NCBI GenBank assembly: GCA_032871835.1
Contig: CM065303.1
Span: 53,296,597-53,360,596 of the forward strand
Reading direction: 5' to 3'
From: Dipteronia dyeriana
Taxonomy: Eukaryota > Streptophyta > Magnoliopsida > Sapindales > Sapindaceae
Length of the DNA: 64,000 nucleotides
Made by a program: the position numbers and the translations under genes. Below, in pieces: positions 11,894-22,508 of the stretch (positions are counted from its first letter, which is position 1; every line of letters begins with the position of its first letter). The notes below the pieces were generated by a model. It saw only the letters and a list, made by a program, of their open reading frames with translations, made no database searches and was not told the origin of the DNA.

Positions 11894-12197
11894 TTTAATA
11901 TATCATATATAGTAATATAATATAATATAATATATAATGTTATATATGTAATTATAATATATAATTTATTTGATATGATTGTAATTGTTTAAAAATTTAA
12001 AGGGTAAATTGGTCATTTTGACACTTGTCCCATGTCATGGGACAAGTTGTCCTAAGGTCTTGGGTGGGACAAGTTTTTATGATTTTTGTCTCACCTTGTC
12101 CCGTCTTATCCCATGCTAAGGACGCGTCAAACGTGGGTCAAGAACAAACTGCCTCATCTTGTTCTGTTCTGTCATGTCCCGCGTACCAAATGCACCA
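11359..12197. mobile_element. Harbinger/Tourist-like non-autonomous element in the viral RT
   Basis: The 839-bp insert begins GGGTGCGTTTGGTACG and ends CGTACCAAATGCACCA, which are inverted repeats with one internal mismatch and one at the tip. The 3-bp direct repeat TGA flanks it (11356-11358 and 12198-12200). The subterminal zones are rich in GGGACAGGACA motifs on the left and complementary motifs on the right. The centre is AT-rich with a (TAA)n run at about 11832-11892. There is no transposase. TGA differs from the usual TWA target of Harbinger elements, so the superfamily is probable rather than certain. Confidence 0.7.
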
Positions 12198-12200
12198 TGA

Positions 12201-12350
12201 ATGGTTAGTTATGACCTTTAGACTAAAGAATGCTCCCCAAGCTTAGTTTTTCAATAAAGAATGGATAGATCTTTAAAAAGTTTTCTAATATATGTATAGT
12301 ATATATAGATGATATTCTTATTTTTAGTAATAATAGATACATACACATGA
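12201..12350 (+). pseudogene. Pararetroviral reverse transcriptase, catalytic YIDD part
   Basis: RT homology resumes directly after the transposon and includes RLKNAPQA and the catalytic YIDD box (12302-12313). Stops near 12244, 12271 and 12283 show decay. No RNase H domain follows. The sequence changes to non-RT DNA near 12345, and then to the right-hand direct repeat. Confidence 0.8.
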
Positions 12351-12384
12351 TAGATATATACACAACACTAGTAATGGTTAACAA

Positions 12385-12690
12385 AACTTTATGGTAGATT
12401 TGCTGATAAATTTAGGAAGAAGTTTAAAAGCTCATATCGATAAAACTAATAATAACATTACACTATTAGTAAAGTTTTTCCAAAATAGCAAATTTAAAAC
12501 ATTACAATCAAACTTATATTACATAAGACAATTGTTAAAAGAATTTAGTAGTCAAGTCAAAAGGTTCCCAAGCACTATAGAAATAGCGGAATTAAATAGA
12601 ATAATTGAATTAAACGACCCTAAACCAGTAAAAAATATCATTCTTATCCTCTTTATTTAGTTATTCGGTATAAATTTCATATAATTTTTC
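12385..12690. repeat. Right copy of pararetroviral direct repeat
   Basis: Same orientation as 6921-7213, with about one substitution per 15-20 bases. It contains a small open frame (12391-12660) equal to the ORF1-like fragment. Its position after a truncated RT suggests a tandem viral copy joined by deletion. Confidence 0.85.
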
Positions 12691-13194
12691 ATCATGCGAA
12701 AGAGTTTGTCTTTTTACTAAAATAAAATTAGTAAAATAATTTAAAATTTATAAATTACTTTTTCTCCTTGCTATCCAATAAACTATCCCTAATTAATTTG
12801 GAAATACCGGCAAGTGCAAGGTTATACAAGTCTTTTTACTATTTAAAAAATATCACAACAAAATAAAAGGGTTAAAATATGACTCAACTCACTCTATATA
12901 TGGTGTACAGATATAGAAATACCAGCATGCACCATAAATTAGAATTGCCAAAAAGTAGAAAGAAAAAAATCGCAAAACTTCACTCCAAACCATATAAAGG
13001 AAAAGTACATCAGTTGACTCAAGTTAAAAATGTCCATAAACGCGTATCAAAATACATGATATGAGATAAATGGAGAGTTGGAAACATCCCAAATCTCAGC
13101 TCAATCAACACAGACCAACAAGATTTTTAGCGTAGCTCGACAAATTTCCGGAAAGTAAAATAGTAGACACCTACTCAAAATGGGGAGGTCATTT
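12691..13194. other. 3' flank of the glutamyl-tRNA synthetase gene
   Basis: Intergenic sequence that probably includes the 3' UTR of the gene on the minus strand. No separate feature was recognised. A clear polyadenylation signal could not be chosen among several AT-rich candidates. Confidence 0.5.
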
Positions 13195-16100
13195 TTACTT
13201 CAAGACTGCTTGCTGCCTGCCATCCGGAATCGCAAACAGCACTATGGGCTTTGAAGGTCTAGTAAAAGGAACATCACATATGAAGTAACCTTTCCTCTCC
13301 AACTGCAAAACCTCTCCACGCTTCAGATTTCGCATGTTCGAATCTCCAAGTGCAGCAGTCTCAAATCTTGTACATGGGTTAAGCACATCGATGAAGTCCT
13401 CTCCTTCTTCCAGCTGCGTCCACAATGACCAATCAAAAACTCAACATACATACCCAACCATAATAGAATTGCACAAGCTAAAGGATTTTTTATTTTATTT
13501 TTGATAAGCTAAAGGATTTCGGATTTCGGATTTCAAAATCATGGGCTGTAGCCTATTCAGTCCTCTTTTCTAAAATCAGAAAAAAGAAATTTATTGACAA
13601 AATTAGAGAACATACAAAGGAAGAAACAACAAAAAATCCCAGCCTCCCACTAAGCAGAACACAAAGAGGATCATCAAAATATACTAAATTACAACAAACA
13701 AAAGCAGTTAGGGGTTCTCTGAGCCACCAAAACCGGAAATAAAAAAAATAAAAAAATAAACAAAACAAAAGTTAAGGCAACCACTGCTTGCCAATGATGC
13801 TGTTGAAGGTCAGGAAAGTAGATTCCTATAGAATGGCACAAAATGAGAAATTTCAAAGAGAAAAAGCTTCATCTCCTTGAGAACCTTTAAAAACCCTCCT
13901 ACTTCTTCCCAGCCAAATAACCCACAACATGAACGACCACAAAACATCTTTCAAGTCCCTCATAAACTTAAAACTTCAGGCTCTGTAATTCAAGAAGGAA
14001 TCTGCCATGCTGGCAATAGAAATATTATTGACCTCGTAGAGACTATAAATGTTGGGAAAAAGATTGCTAGAAACTGCCTCCAACCCAAATATCCACCCTG
14101 AATCTTATTCTACTGCCATCACCAACTGTCAAATTCACAAAAAGGAAGACTTAAATATTGCATATGGCATTCAATGGACAGCGGCGAGAACTTTCCCTAA
14201 AAATGATCACAGGTGTGATGATGTGTCTATCCAGCCTAATTGTAACATGACTAAGGTGTAACAATATGTCTACAGTACATGTGTTCCATTAGTAGGGCCT
14301 ATAATGTCATAAATTGACATCTAACAACATCTCCAACTCCCCAAGCTCCGATTCAGAATTTCAGAGCAATGCATACATATATGCAAATGCACACAGGCAC
14401 CCTATAGTGACTATATATGCAAACTCAACACCAAGCACCCTGTTACTAGATTATGGTTATATCACTTGGCTTCTACATTGTTATCGATGTCAAATTTTAA
14501 TCATAATACTGAAAGAAAAAAATCATACATCCAAATCACTGCAAAATTCATTTCAGAATTGAACACTTCTCTTTTGATAGGACAGGATTGAACACTTTAT
14601 AACTATGCAAATAGATCTGGATGGAAAAAATCCCGATAATCAGTCAATCAAACGCACCTTCTTTTTTGTGATTAAATAGTCAAATCCCACCAATGTGAGG
14701 TTAACTAATTCACTTGTTTCAGGCAGCCAGGTGAGCTTCAACTTTGTGGTCTTCACGGATCCTTCAAGATGCAAAACCCCTGTTAATTGTGTCACATTTC
14801 CATCCTGGTCCTTACTAATTTCCTTCACAATAGCATTCCCCCAATCCATTAAGGTCACTTCCTCATCTACCGAGACGGACTTGGCATCATAATGGTCTAA
14901 CCATATTCTCTTTGTGAATGTTGTTGCTTTTTCTCCTGCGCCTTCGTATTTTTTATGCCTTGGTATGATACGAACAAATGGTTCGTCAGGACCATTAGTG
15001 AGGGTCACCAGCACACGTCGTTCTTCAATGACAGCAGTGTGTCTGGGACACACAGGATCAATAATCTTCTTATTAATAGTCCAAAGTTTGTCCCATTCCA
15101 TAAGATTGAGATTTTTCGAAGCACCCTGAAATTTAAGTACACAGAAGTCAGTAGTCCATAAACATAATGTTTGTAGAGTATAACAGAATCAGAACGAGAC
15201 ATTCAATTTTCCCGAACTTAAACCAGTTTATAATCATTGGTGTGAAAAGAATCATATCTACCCGTGCCACAAAGTTTATATAGGTTGTAAGAAGACAAGC
15301 CACCCAAAGAGAGATTACTATTGATTTTACTGGATGCACACAACAAATAAATTACATGGCAAGAATATGAAATTTGGAAATTTCTTTTAGGGAAGATACT
15401 GGATCTTACCTGTTCAAGAATAAACTGTACTAGTGCCTCAACTTTCAAACCCCTACGCACAATTCCTTGGACAGTTGGAAAACGTGGATCATCCCATCCA
15501 TCAACCTTTCCATTTTGAACAAACCAGAGAAGCTTTCGCTTGCTGAGAAGTGTATACACCATATTCAACCGGCTAAATTCATAAATATGAACCTTTCTCA
15601 TTCCCATATCTTCTTGAATCCTATAATATTGAGCATTGCGATCATGGTACTCACTAGATCGAAGTGCATGTGATATTCCTTCTCTAGCATCAACAAAAGG
15701 GCAGGCAAAATCATATGTTGGATATATCTTGTACTTAGATCCAATTCTGTGGTGGGGAAGTGGATTACAACGGTAATAGACTGGATCTCGAAGAGATTTG
15801 TTTGGATCTTGCATGTCTAACTTTCCACGAAGACAGCACTCTAAACCCCTCTTAGATCCAACGATCATTTCCTTCCACAATTTCATATTTTCCTCTAAAC
15901 CGTTATTCCTACATTTTGATTCAATCCCATCCATTCTTTCTTTCTGCATTTGCTCACGTGGTGTATCATCAACATAGGCCTTACCCTGGCGAATCATAGT
16001 CTCGGCCATTTCCATTAGATCTGGAAAATAATCTGAAGTATAGGTAACTGTATCATATTTGATACCCAAAGTCTCAATATCTTTCAAAAGATTGTCAACA

Positions 16101-17732
16101 AATTCATTGCTTTCTTTAGCAGGATTTGTATCATCAAAACGCACAATAAGTTGACCTTGGTATCGCTGAGCAAAATACTGGTTTAATAGTGCTGCTTTTG
16201 AATGCCCAATGTGAAGATAACCACTCGGTTCGGGCGCAAATCGCAAGCACACCTTGCCAATTTCAGCATCCGGGAGATCCACTTGAAAAGGACGGCTGCC
16301 TGTTTTCCCCTTCTCAAAAACATCCCCAATGGCACCTTTTGATGGATTATTGACACCTTGTTTCTCTTTTGATTTAGGAGCCACTGGCTTTCCCAGGCCT
16401 CTTTTACCAACATATGTTGCTGTGATTTCATTAAAGGAATCACTATACTCTGCAGATATTGAATTGAACCATCGCACGAGATTCTGGTACTTCTTTGATT
16501 TCCTCAGACTTTCCCATCTTTGCCCAGTTCCTGCAAAGCATACAAACAATCTCTGGTGAAAACCATGCAATGAATTGTGAATGTTCAAGATCAAAATAAC
16601 AAGATGTTATCTGTCAGTGCTACGATAAAACTGAAGACATCATATCTTGATTACTATCAGTTTTCTGCAAAAACACAATTTCATAGTATGGTTAATTATT
16701 TAATATAGACTATAAGTTCTAACCCATTTATAAAATCCATGGTAACCACAACAAGGAATGCAATAAAGCAAGTCTATTATGGGTTGTCGAAGGTGTCATG
16801 AATCCAAAATCATTCAATGAAAAGACTTCAGATCTAAGCAATCCTAAAAGGAATCAAATAATTCCGACACAAACACAGTTAAACGCTCATTACAGTTGCC
16901 CTACAGTTCCCTTGAGCAAATAAATAAAATTTCTTTCCCATGAGATCACTAGAAAATTTCGTTCTCTTCCCAAAGTGGGCATAAAAATGATATAAAATTT
17001 CTCTCTTTAAATAAAATTTCTTTCCCATGAGAAATTTCTTTCTCTTTACTAGAAAGTGAGCAAATAAATAAAATTTCTTTCTCTTTACTATGTGAAATTT
17101 CTTTCCCATGAGATCACTACAAGGTTTAAAACATTTACCTACTAGAGCTGACCAGATTTCAATATCTGCAATTGACAAACAATCACCAACCAAAAAAGTA
17201 CGCTTCTCGATATACTTATCTACATAGTTGGATGCAGTATCAAATTCAGAACCAGATAAAAAGGCCAGAGCATATTCTACCCACTCATCAATCTGAAACA
17301 ATAAAAGGGAAAAAAAATATGCTTGTCAAGAACCAGCAATATAAAACAAATAGGACATTGCAAGATTTAAATTTTTCCCAATCAAATACATTCTGGTTTT
17401 TAAAAAATGAATATAAGGAAATTACCTGGCCAGATTCATATGCATTCTGCCCGTAAAGATTAGCAACCCGAGCAATATAACGAAGAAGCACATACGCTCC
17501 ACGCAATTTTAACCTAAAATACAATTTGTTTAAACTATTAGTACACAAGATGAGAAATAAATAGCTTAACCAATTAAAAAAAGCAGACAGATAAATACCC
17601 ATTAGAGAATATTAAAGTGGGAGCAGCGCCAGAAGTATCCGTCGTTATAGGGATGTCTGCAAGCTTGGCAGCAACAATAACCGACAACAGAGGGCTATCC
17701 GCCGGAAAAGATAACTGCTTGATCTCCAACAT
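13195..17732 (-). CDS. Cytosolic glutamyl-tRNA synthetase (six coding exons)
   Basis: Charges tRNA-Glu with glutamate in the cytosol (class Ib synthetase). Exons read by eye: 17599-17732, 17426-17513, 17139-17292, 15410-16530, 14658-15125 and 13195-13413. All introns are GT-AG, and the exons sum to 2184 nt, or 727 codons plus stop, with phases that match. Residues 1 to about 160 form the GST-like N-terminal domain typical of eukaryotic enzymes. A Lys-rich linker follows. The catalytic Rossmann fold has HIGH at residues 232-235 (SGYLHIGH) and the KMSKS-equivalent LLSKRK at 453-458. The C-terminal beta-barrel anticodon-binding part is encoded by exons 5-6. The length is close to plant orthologues. 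The start ATG at 17732 was chosen because it gives the usual MLEIKQLSFP-like N-terminus. An in-frame ATG 18 codons upstream (17786) adds an atypical leader. Confidence 0.93.
13414..14657 (-). other. Intron 5 of glutamyl-tRNA synthetase (1.24 kb)
   Basis: The longest intron of the gene, flanked by AAGAAG|GTGCGT and CGCAG|CTGGAA. It contains only short non-coding open frames on both strands and no recognisable transposon ends. Confidence 0.8.
16905..17125. repeat. Scrambled tandem repeats in intron 3
   Basis: Several copies of AATAAAATTTCTTTCCCATG and shorter relatives (GAGATCACTA, TTTCTTTCTCTTTACTA) are arranged irregularly within the intron between exons 3 and 4 (16531-17138). The array starts just after CCCTTGAGC and ends near the donor site of exon 3. 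Confidence 0.75.
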
Positions 17733-18560
17733 ATCACCACCTGCACTTTTATTCTTCCTATCAATCAACAAAAATAATAGTAACAATAATAAAGAGTTCC
17801 GAGTTCTATTGAGATTTATGCCTCATGTGTACGTGTGTGTATATATATATATATAAAGATAGTGGGGGATTCTTCTTTGTCAATGTGAAACTAACGCTAC
17901 AGCCCACAGAATTAGACTTTGAAATGGTTGTAAACTTGCAATCCGGGTATCCATACCCGGATTTTACCCAGGTTTTTTTTTTTTTACTTACAATTTTTAT
18001 AATTCAAATTTGACAATCCCCTTAATTTGTGTATGACGGTATGACCGGTTCTTTTTAGAATTAAAATGTAAAGATAGTGGGGGATTCTTCATTGTCAATG
18101 TAAAACTAACGCTACAGCCCACAGAATTAGACTTTGAAATGGTTGTAAACTTGCAATCCGGGTATCTATACCCGGATTTAACCCAGGTTTTATTTTATTT
18201 TTATTTTTATTTTTTTACTTACAATTTTTATAATTCAAATTTGACAATCCCCTTAAATTGTCAATTCGAGAGGACAATGAATCAGATAGTGATTCGTTGC
18301 AGACTACGGCTAAAACACAGTCTGAAAACCATGAGCATGGAAGCAGAAGCAACAATTGACAATTTATCAAACATGCTAAGACCCACTTCAATCAATTGAA
18401 AAAATAACAGAGAGAGACAAAACCTTCGATAATACGGAGGAGAGACACTTGGGAAGACAGACGACGGCGGAAGAGAGTCGGAAGCGGCGAAAGAGGGTCT
18501 GTGGGAGATTTGGCAAAGAGTGGTCAATAGGAGTGGGTCGGCTGTGCGAAATTAGGGTTT
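17733..18560 (-). promoter_or_regulatory. Upstream region of glutamyl-tRNA synthetase
   Basis: This holds the 5' UTR and presumed promoter, reading leftwards. It contains a (TA)n tract at about 17839-17855 and the long direct duplication listed separately. No TATA box position can be fixed without a transcription start site. Confidence 0.45.
17855..18263. repeat. Direct duplication of about 175-195 bp upstream of the synthetase
   Basis: Copy 1 (17855-18028) and copy 2 (18070-18263) both start AAAGATAGTGGGGGATTC and both end near GACAATCCCCTTAA. Each includes CCGGGTATCYATACCCGG, a near-perfect palindrome, and GGATTTWACCCAGG followed by a T run of different length. The palindrome and T run resemble the subterminal GGGTACCCG motifs of the hAT element at 34196. 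Confidence 0.85.
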
Positions 18561-18623
18561 AGTTTTTTTTTTTTATTATTTGACAATTTTATCTTAAAAA
18601 ATATTACAAAACCCGGTATGGGA

Positions 18624-18845
18624 TAGACACGTCGGCTGTTCGGTTCGTACCAATGAACCGAACCGGAACTGAACCGTCGAAAATCTGAACAGAAACCGCG
18701 CACTATAGACGGCTCCGATTCCAATAAACCAGGTTTTTTTTTTAATTGAACCGTCTGCAGGAAAAAAAAAATGAATCGTCGGAACCGACGGTTCTGAAAC
18801 CGGACAGAACCAAAACGGATAGAACCGGAACCGACAACAAGTCTA
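18624..18845. mobile_element. hAT-like MITE with GAACCG subterminal repeats
   Basis: A 222-bp element beginning TAGACACGTCGGC and ending with the near complement GCCGACAACAAGTCTA-like terminus. It is flanked by 8-bp repeats GTATGGGA (18616-18623) and ATATGGGG (18846-18853), which match at 6 of 8 positions. The interior is full of CGGTTC/GAACCG motifs on both strands. Confidence 0.55.
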
Positions 18846-18902
18846 ATATGGGGTAATAGTTCGGGGTTTTGGAAGAAAATAATGTCCGTCCAAATTAATT
18901 AC

Positions 18903-20883
18903 TAGAGCTTCTTTGAATATCCATTTTTTTCTTTTTCCCTTTTTTTTCTAAAGATATTTTATTCTCAAATTTTAAATTAAAAAAAATTAAAGACTTTTTT
19001 TTAAAATAGAATATCCTTTTTTTAACCAAAAAAAAATATCCTTTTTCTTACCTTTTGACATTTTTACTTTATAAACACTTCATCTTAAAAAATAAATTTC
19101 TTCTATTTTATTTTAATAAAAATCAGGACGAATCATCGTAATCTTTAAATTCATCTGATGAGTAATATTTTTTACATTAAAATATTAAAAAAAACAAAAT
19201 ATCTCTTCTAAATCATTAGATTAAGGGATCGTTTGTTTTTTTCACTTAAAACTTGATGGATCTGAATTGAACTCGTTAAAGTTATTTTATTTGTTTTTTA
19301 GGTGGTCAAACAATTTATAAAACATCAAAAAAAAAAAACAACTTAAGACAAAAATTAAGAAATCCTGGCTTTAAAATTAATTTCAAATCATTGAATTACA
19401 ATTAAAATATTCTTTTTCAAGTCTATCTGTCTAAAAAATATATGTTTCTAAATTTATCTTATTTTGATATGGCGTAGAATTCTTACTTTTAATATATTTC
19501 TTATTTTAAATATATTTCTTATTTTATACCGTTTAAAAAAACACAATAACTTTAGAAAAAAAAAAACTCCCATAAATCTTCCTAGGATTGAACAATTGAA
19601 TTTCTGTCTCGCTAAATTCTGATAAGAACTCTTTATTTTTTTTATTTAACTATTTTGTGGTTTGAAGATGTTATAGAATAATTGTTTATATACATAGACT
19701 TTTAAAATTTTGTTTTTTAAAAAGTCAAAAACTTTTTAAAAAAATTTGTTTTTAAGTGCATACAATCTAGAAAACAAAAAAAAACAAAAATAATTTCCTA
19801 AATTATATGTATCGGAAATGTGGACAAGGTGAAAAATTGAACTTGAACCTTTTTTTTATCAATAAATTGAACTTGAACTTTATTTGCAGAACATGTAAAA
19901 TTATATTTTTTTTATTGTTTTTTTTTTAACTGAAATTTGTTTGTAAAAAAACATACAAAATCTTATTAAGAATGTTGCATGTTAAATTACTTCTTTTAAT
20001 TAGTATGGGTATAAATGTCAAATTACTTATTTTCAGACAATTTTATTTTTAAAAACAAACGTGTCATTTAAGTTCAGACTTCAGTATTTATTCAGTCTTC
20101 AGAATAATTCAGGATTGTTCAGTCTTAAGACTAAAAAATAAACGACCCATAAACATTATATATTAAACACTCCCTCCTACATTTTTAGTTACCATATTAA
20201 ATATCTCCCCTCCAATACATATCTCTAATTTTCTATTTCACTAATAATTAAGAAAAAAAAAACTTACGGATAAACTTGATTTTTATAAACCGTATATATG
20301 TATATATATTTGAAAAAAAACTCAAAAAATAGGTACCTTGTTTTAAAATAAAAAAATAAAAAATGAAAATGTTTTTTTTTTTTTTACATTTATAGGTATG
20401 CGATTGTTTAGAGAACTTTAATTTTTTTTCATTAGTTTTAGAAATTAGTTTAATCGAATCTAGTTGAAATAAATCAAGTTTTTATATATCTGTTTTTATT
20501 TTTTGAAAAATGACTTTTTATTATATGTATATTACTATTAGTAAAAAACCAAAATATTCATAAGTTTTTTTTGTTAGCTATTAATCAGAGATTGATCGAG
20601 AAAGTATATAGATATGATTTTTTTTTTCTTTTGAAAAATGAAGAGAGAGTGATTATGAGAGAGTGTTTAATATGGTAATAACAGATTTAGAAGGGAGAGT
20701 TCAACACGTAATATTTTAAGTAATGATTTATGAGATTTTTTTTATTATTAATTTAATTAGTTTGGAGTGACTTTAGAAATTTTTTTTTATTTGTTTAGTA
20801 ATTTTAATTTAGGTTAAGATTGCCATTAATTAAAAAAAATTGAAATGTAAATAGATTATTTGTGGATTCTGATAAAAGCTCTC
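18903..20883. mobile_element. Mutator-like element A (non-autonomous), with nested Harbinger
   Basis: Termini are TAGAGCTTCTTTG on the left and, on the right, the complement of GAGAGCTTTTATC. The 9-bp flanks are ATTAATTAC (18894-18902) and ATTAATTAT (20884-20892), one mismatch apart. A 9-bp duplication is diagnostic of MULEs. The body is AT-rich and non-coding. It is closely related to element B (27323-28781) in the same orientation. It carries a 925-bp insertion, element E, that B lacks. Confidence 0.75.
19225..20149 (-). mobile_element. Harbinger-like element E nested in MULE A
   Basis: Starts GGGATCGTTTGTTTTTT and ends with the complement of TGGGTCGTTTATTTTTT, flanked by TAA on both sides. 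Element B, the relative of the host MULE, is uninterrupted at the same place, so it acts as an empty site. E is homologous to element D (26675-28898) in the opposite orientation. It has no transposase frame. Confidence 0.75.
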
Positions 20884-20960
20884 ATTAATTATTTAAGATT
20901 CTACCTTGCATTGATTTTTTTTTTAATTTAAGAATCTACCTTGTAGATATATATATATTC

Positions 20961-21333
20961 TCTCATAACTGATTCTTTATTTTAATTTCGGTAAAGACCA
21001 CTATGAAATCACATCCATTTTTATGAATTTTGATCTGAATTTTTTTGTAGATGATATGTTCAATGAAATCTACATATGAATAAAATTTAAGAAATTTTCA
21101 AACACTACAACTATTTTTCTTTAGTTTTCCTATATTTCACCCTTTTTTCGATGCCTATATATTTAACAAAATTGGGATAAATAGTATGGTGCTTGAAAAA
21201 TTCTCAATTTTTATTCATATGTAAATTTCACTGAAAATATCATCCACAAAAAAATTCAGATCAAAATTTATAAAAATGGATGTGACTTCATGGTGGTCCT
21301 TATCAAAATTAAAATAAGGGATCCCTTATGAGA
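20961..21333. mobile_element. MITE with arms of about 140 bp
   Basis: The left arm starts TCTCATAACTGATTC and includes TTTTAATTTCGGTAAAGACC. The right arm ends with its imperfect complement (GGTCCTTATCAAAATTAAAA ... CTTATGAGA). Arms of about 140 bp flank roughly 100 bp of unique sequence. The target duplication is uncertain. Confidence 0.7.
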
Positions 21334-21358
21334 TATTCATTATATATATAATGGTTTC

Positions 21359-21475
21359 CTCATAAAGGATCTCTTATTTTAATTTCGGTAAGGACCACCA
21401 TGAAATCACGTCCATTTTTATGAATTTTGATCTGAAATTTGATCTGATTTTTTTTGTGGATGATATTTTCACTGA
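21359..21475. mobile_element. Extra left arm of the adjacent MITE family
   Basis: CTCATAAAGGATCTCTTATT begins a second copy of the left arm of the 20961 element. It runs to TTTTCACTGAC and then stops with no right half. It is a truncated copy lying 26 bp from its complete relative. Confidence 0.65.
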
Positions 21476-21642
21476 CTTAGGAGTCATTTATTCAAGCTCG
21501 TCAATCTACAAATTGAGCACCTTACAGTGATTTTGATAATGAGGTAAAAGGTTATTTTCCAAAATAAATTATGAAATAATCAATTTTAAGATTTAATAAA
21601 TCTTTTAAAACATACGAATTGCCCTCGTGACTTCATTACCGT

Positions 21643-22029
21643 CAGGGGCGGCCCTGGGGTAGGTCAAGGGTGAGCTGCCGTCATGGACCCATCATGTCCA
21701 GGGGTCCCAAACATATGACATGTGTTGTTGTTATGGATGAAGTTGTAAAAAAAACTCCAAAAAAAAGCTCAAACAATACAAAAAAATAAATAGAACCTGA
21801 CCAAATTCGTTTTATTCTAATATACTTTCCTATATATTATTACCTATATATATATTCTTCATTTCTTCTCCACCAACCAAAGAAAAAAAAACGACAACCG
21901 GAGATAAAAAATTCATAGATTTTTTTATTTCGATTTTTATTTTGGGATGAAGTGAGGATGATTTTGTTGGTATAGGATCCACTTTTTATATTTCGTTCAG
22001 GGGCCTCAGCATAGTCAGGACCGGCACTG
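21643..22029. mobile_element. hAT MITE, CAGGGGCGGCCC family
   Basis: A 387-bp element begins CAGGGGCGGCCCTG and ends CAGGACCGGCACTG. The flanks ATTACCGT (21635-21642) and ATTACCAC (22030-22037) match at 6 of 8 bases. Its termini match those of the elements at 24459-25933 and 56173-56633, so three members of one family are in the window. No transposase. Confidence 0.65.
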
Positions 22030-22508
22030 ATTACCACCTATACATATGATTTATACGCTCATATTTTATTAAAAGAGATTTTCTCTTCACGATCCATATT
22101 TTTTCTTTTCACACTCCTTTTCAATTTTAAAAAATAAATTCTAAATACACTTTATTTTGTTTCAAAGTCATCTTTTTTATCTTTTGAACTCCATTTAACA
22201 AAAAAAATTAAACTTTTTAAAGACATTACATTTGTTGTCATTAAGATTTGATTATTACGTATTGATGGGTGTTTTATGTCTCTACCGGTGATTGTTGTTT
22301 TTTGTTTATATGGGTATTAATTCTGGGTGATACATTTAGGTCGATTATCTAACTTTATATTTAAATTTTTGAAAGTTTATAAATCGGTGGATTTGTAAAT
22401 CATCTATACAAAAGTTTGCAATCTGGTAAGTATAAATTTAGTGATCCATAGGTTATGTATAAAATGTGTACTTTCCAAGATTTAACTTTAAAAACAATTT
22501 ACTTAAAA

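Larger units (their letters stand above)
6921..12690 (+). mobile_element. Endogenous pararetrovirus (Caulimoviridae type), degraded
   Basis: A purine-rich plus-strand block carries, in order, an ORF1-like helical protein, a small coiled-coil frame, a movement-protein region, a coat-protein region, a CCHC knuckle, an aspartic protease and a reverse transcriptase. This order matches badnavirus/tungrovirus-like genomes. The block begins and ends with copies of the same roughly 290-bp ORF1 segment. RNase H and the viral intergenic region are missing between the RT and the right-hand copy. Stops and frame breaks occur throughout, and a transposon interrupts the RT, so it is an inactive genomic fossil. 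The genus cannot be settled by eye. Confidence 0.8.

Noticed and set aside
6921..12690. Direct repeats flanking an RT-containing block read as LTRs of a retrotransposon
   Set aside because: The repeats are protein-coding, lack TG...CA ends, and the domain order (movement and coat proteins before protease and RT, no integrase) is that of a pararetrovirus.
14640..15339. Several overlapping open frames on both strands
   Set aside because: Only the minus-strand frame of exon 5 fits the synthetase. The others are shadows or intron read-through.
16329..16559. Plus-strand frame within exon 4
   Set aside because: It is antisense to conserved synthetase coding sequence.
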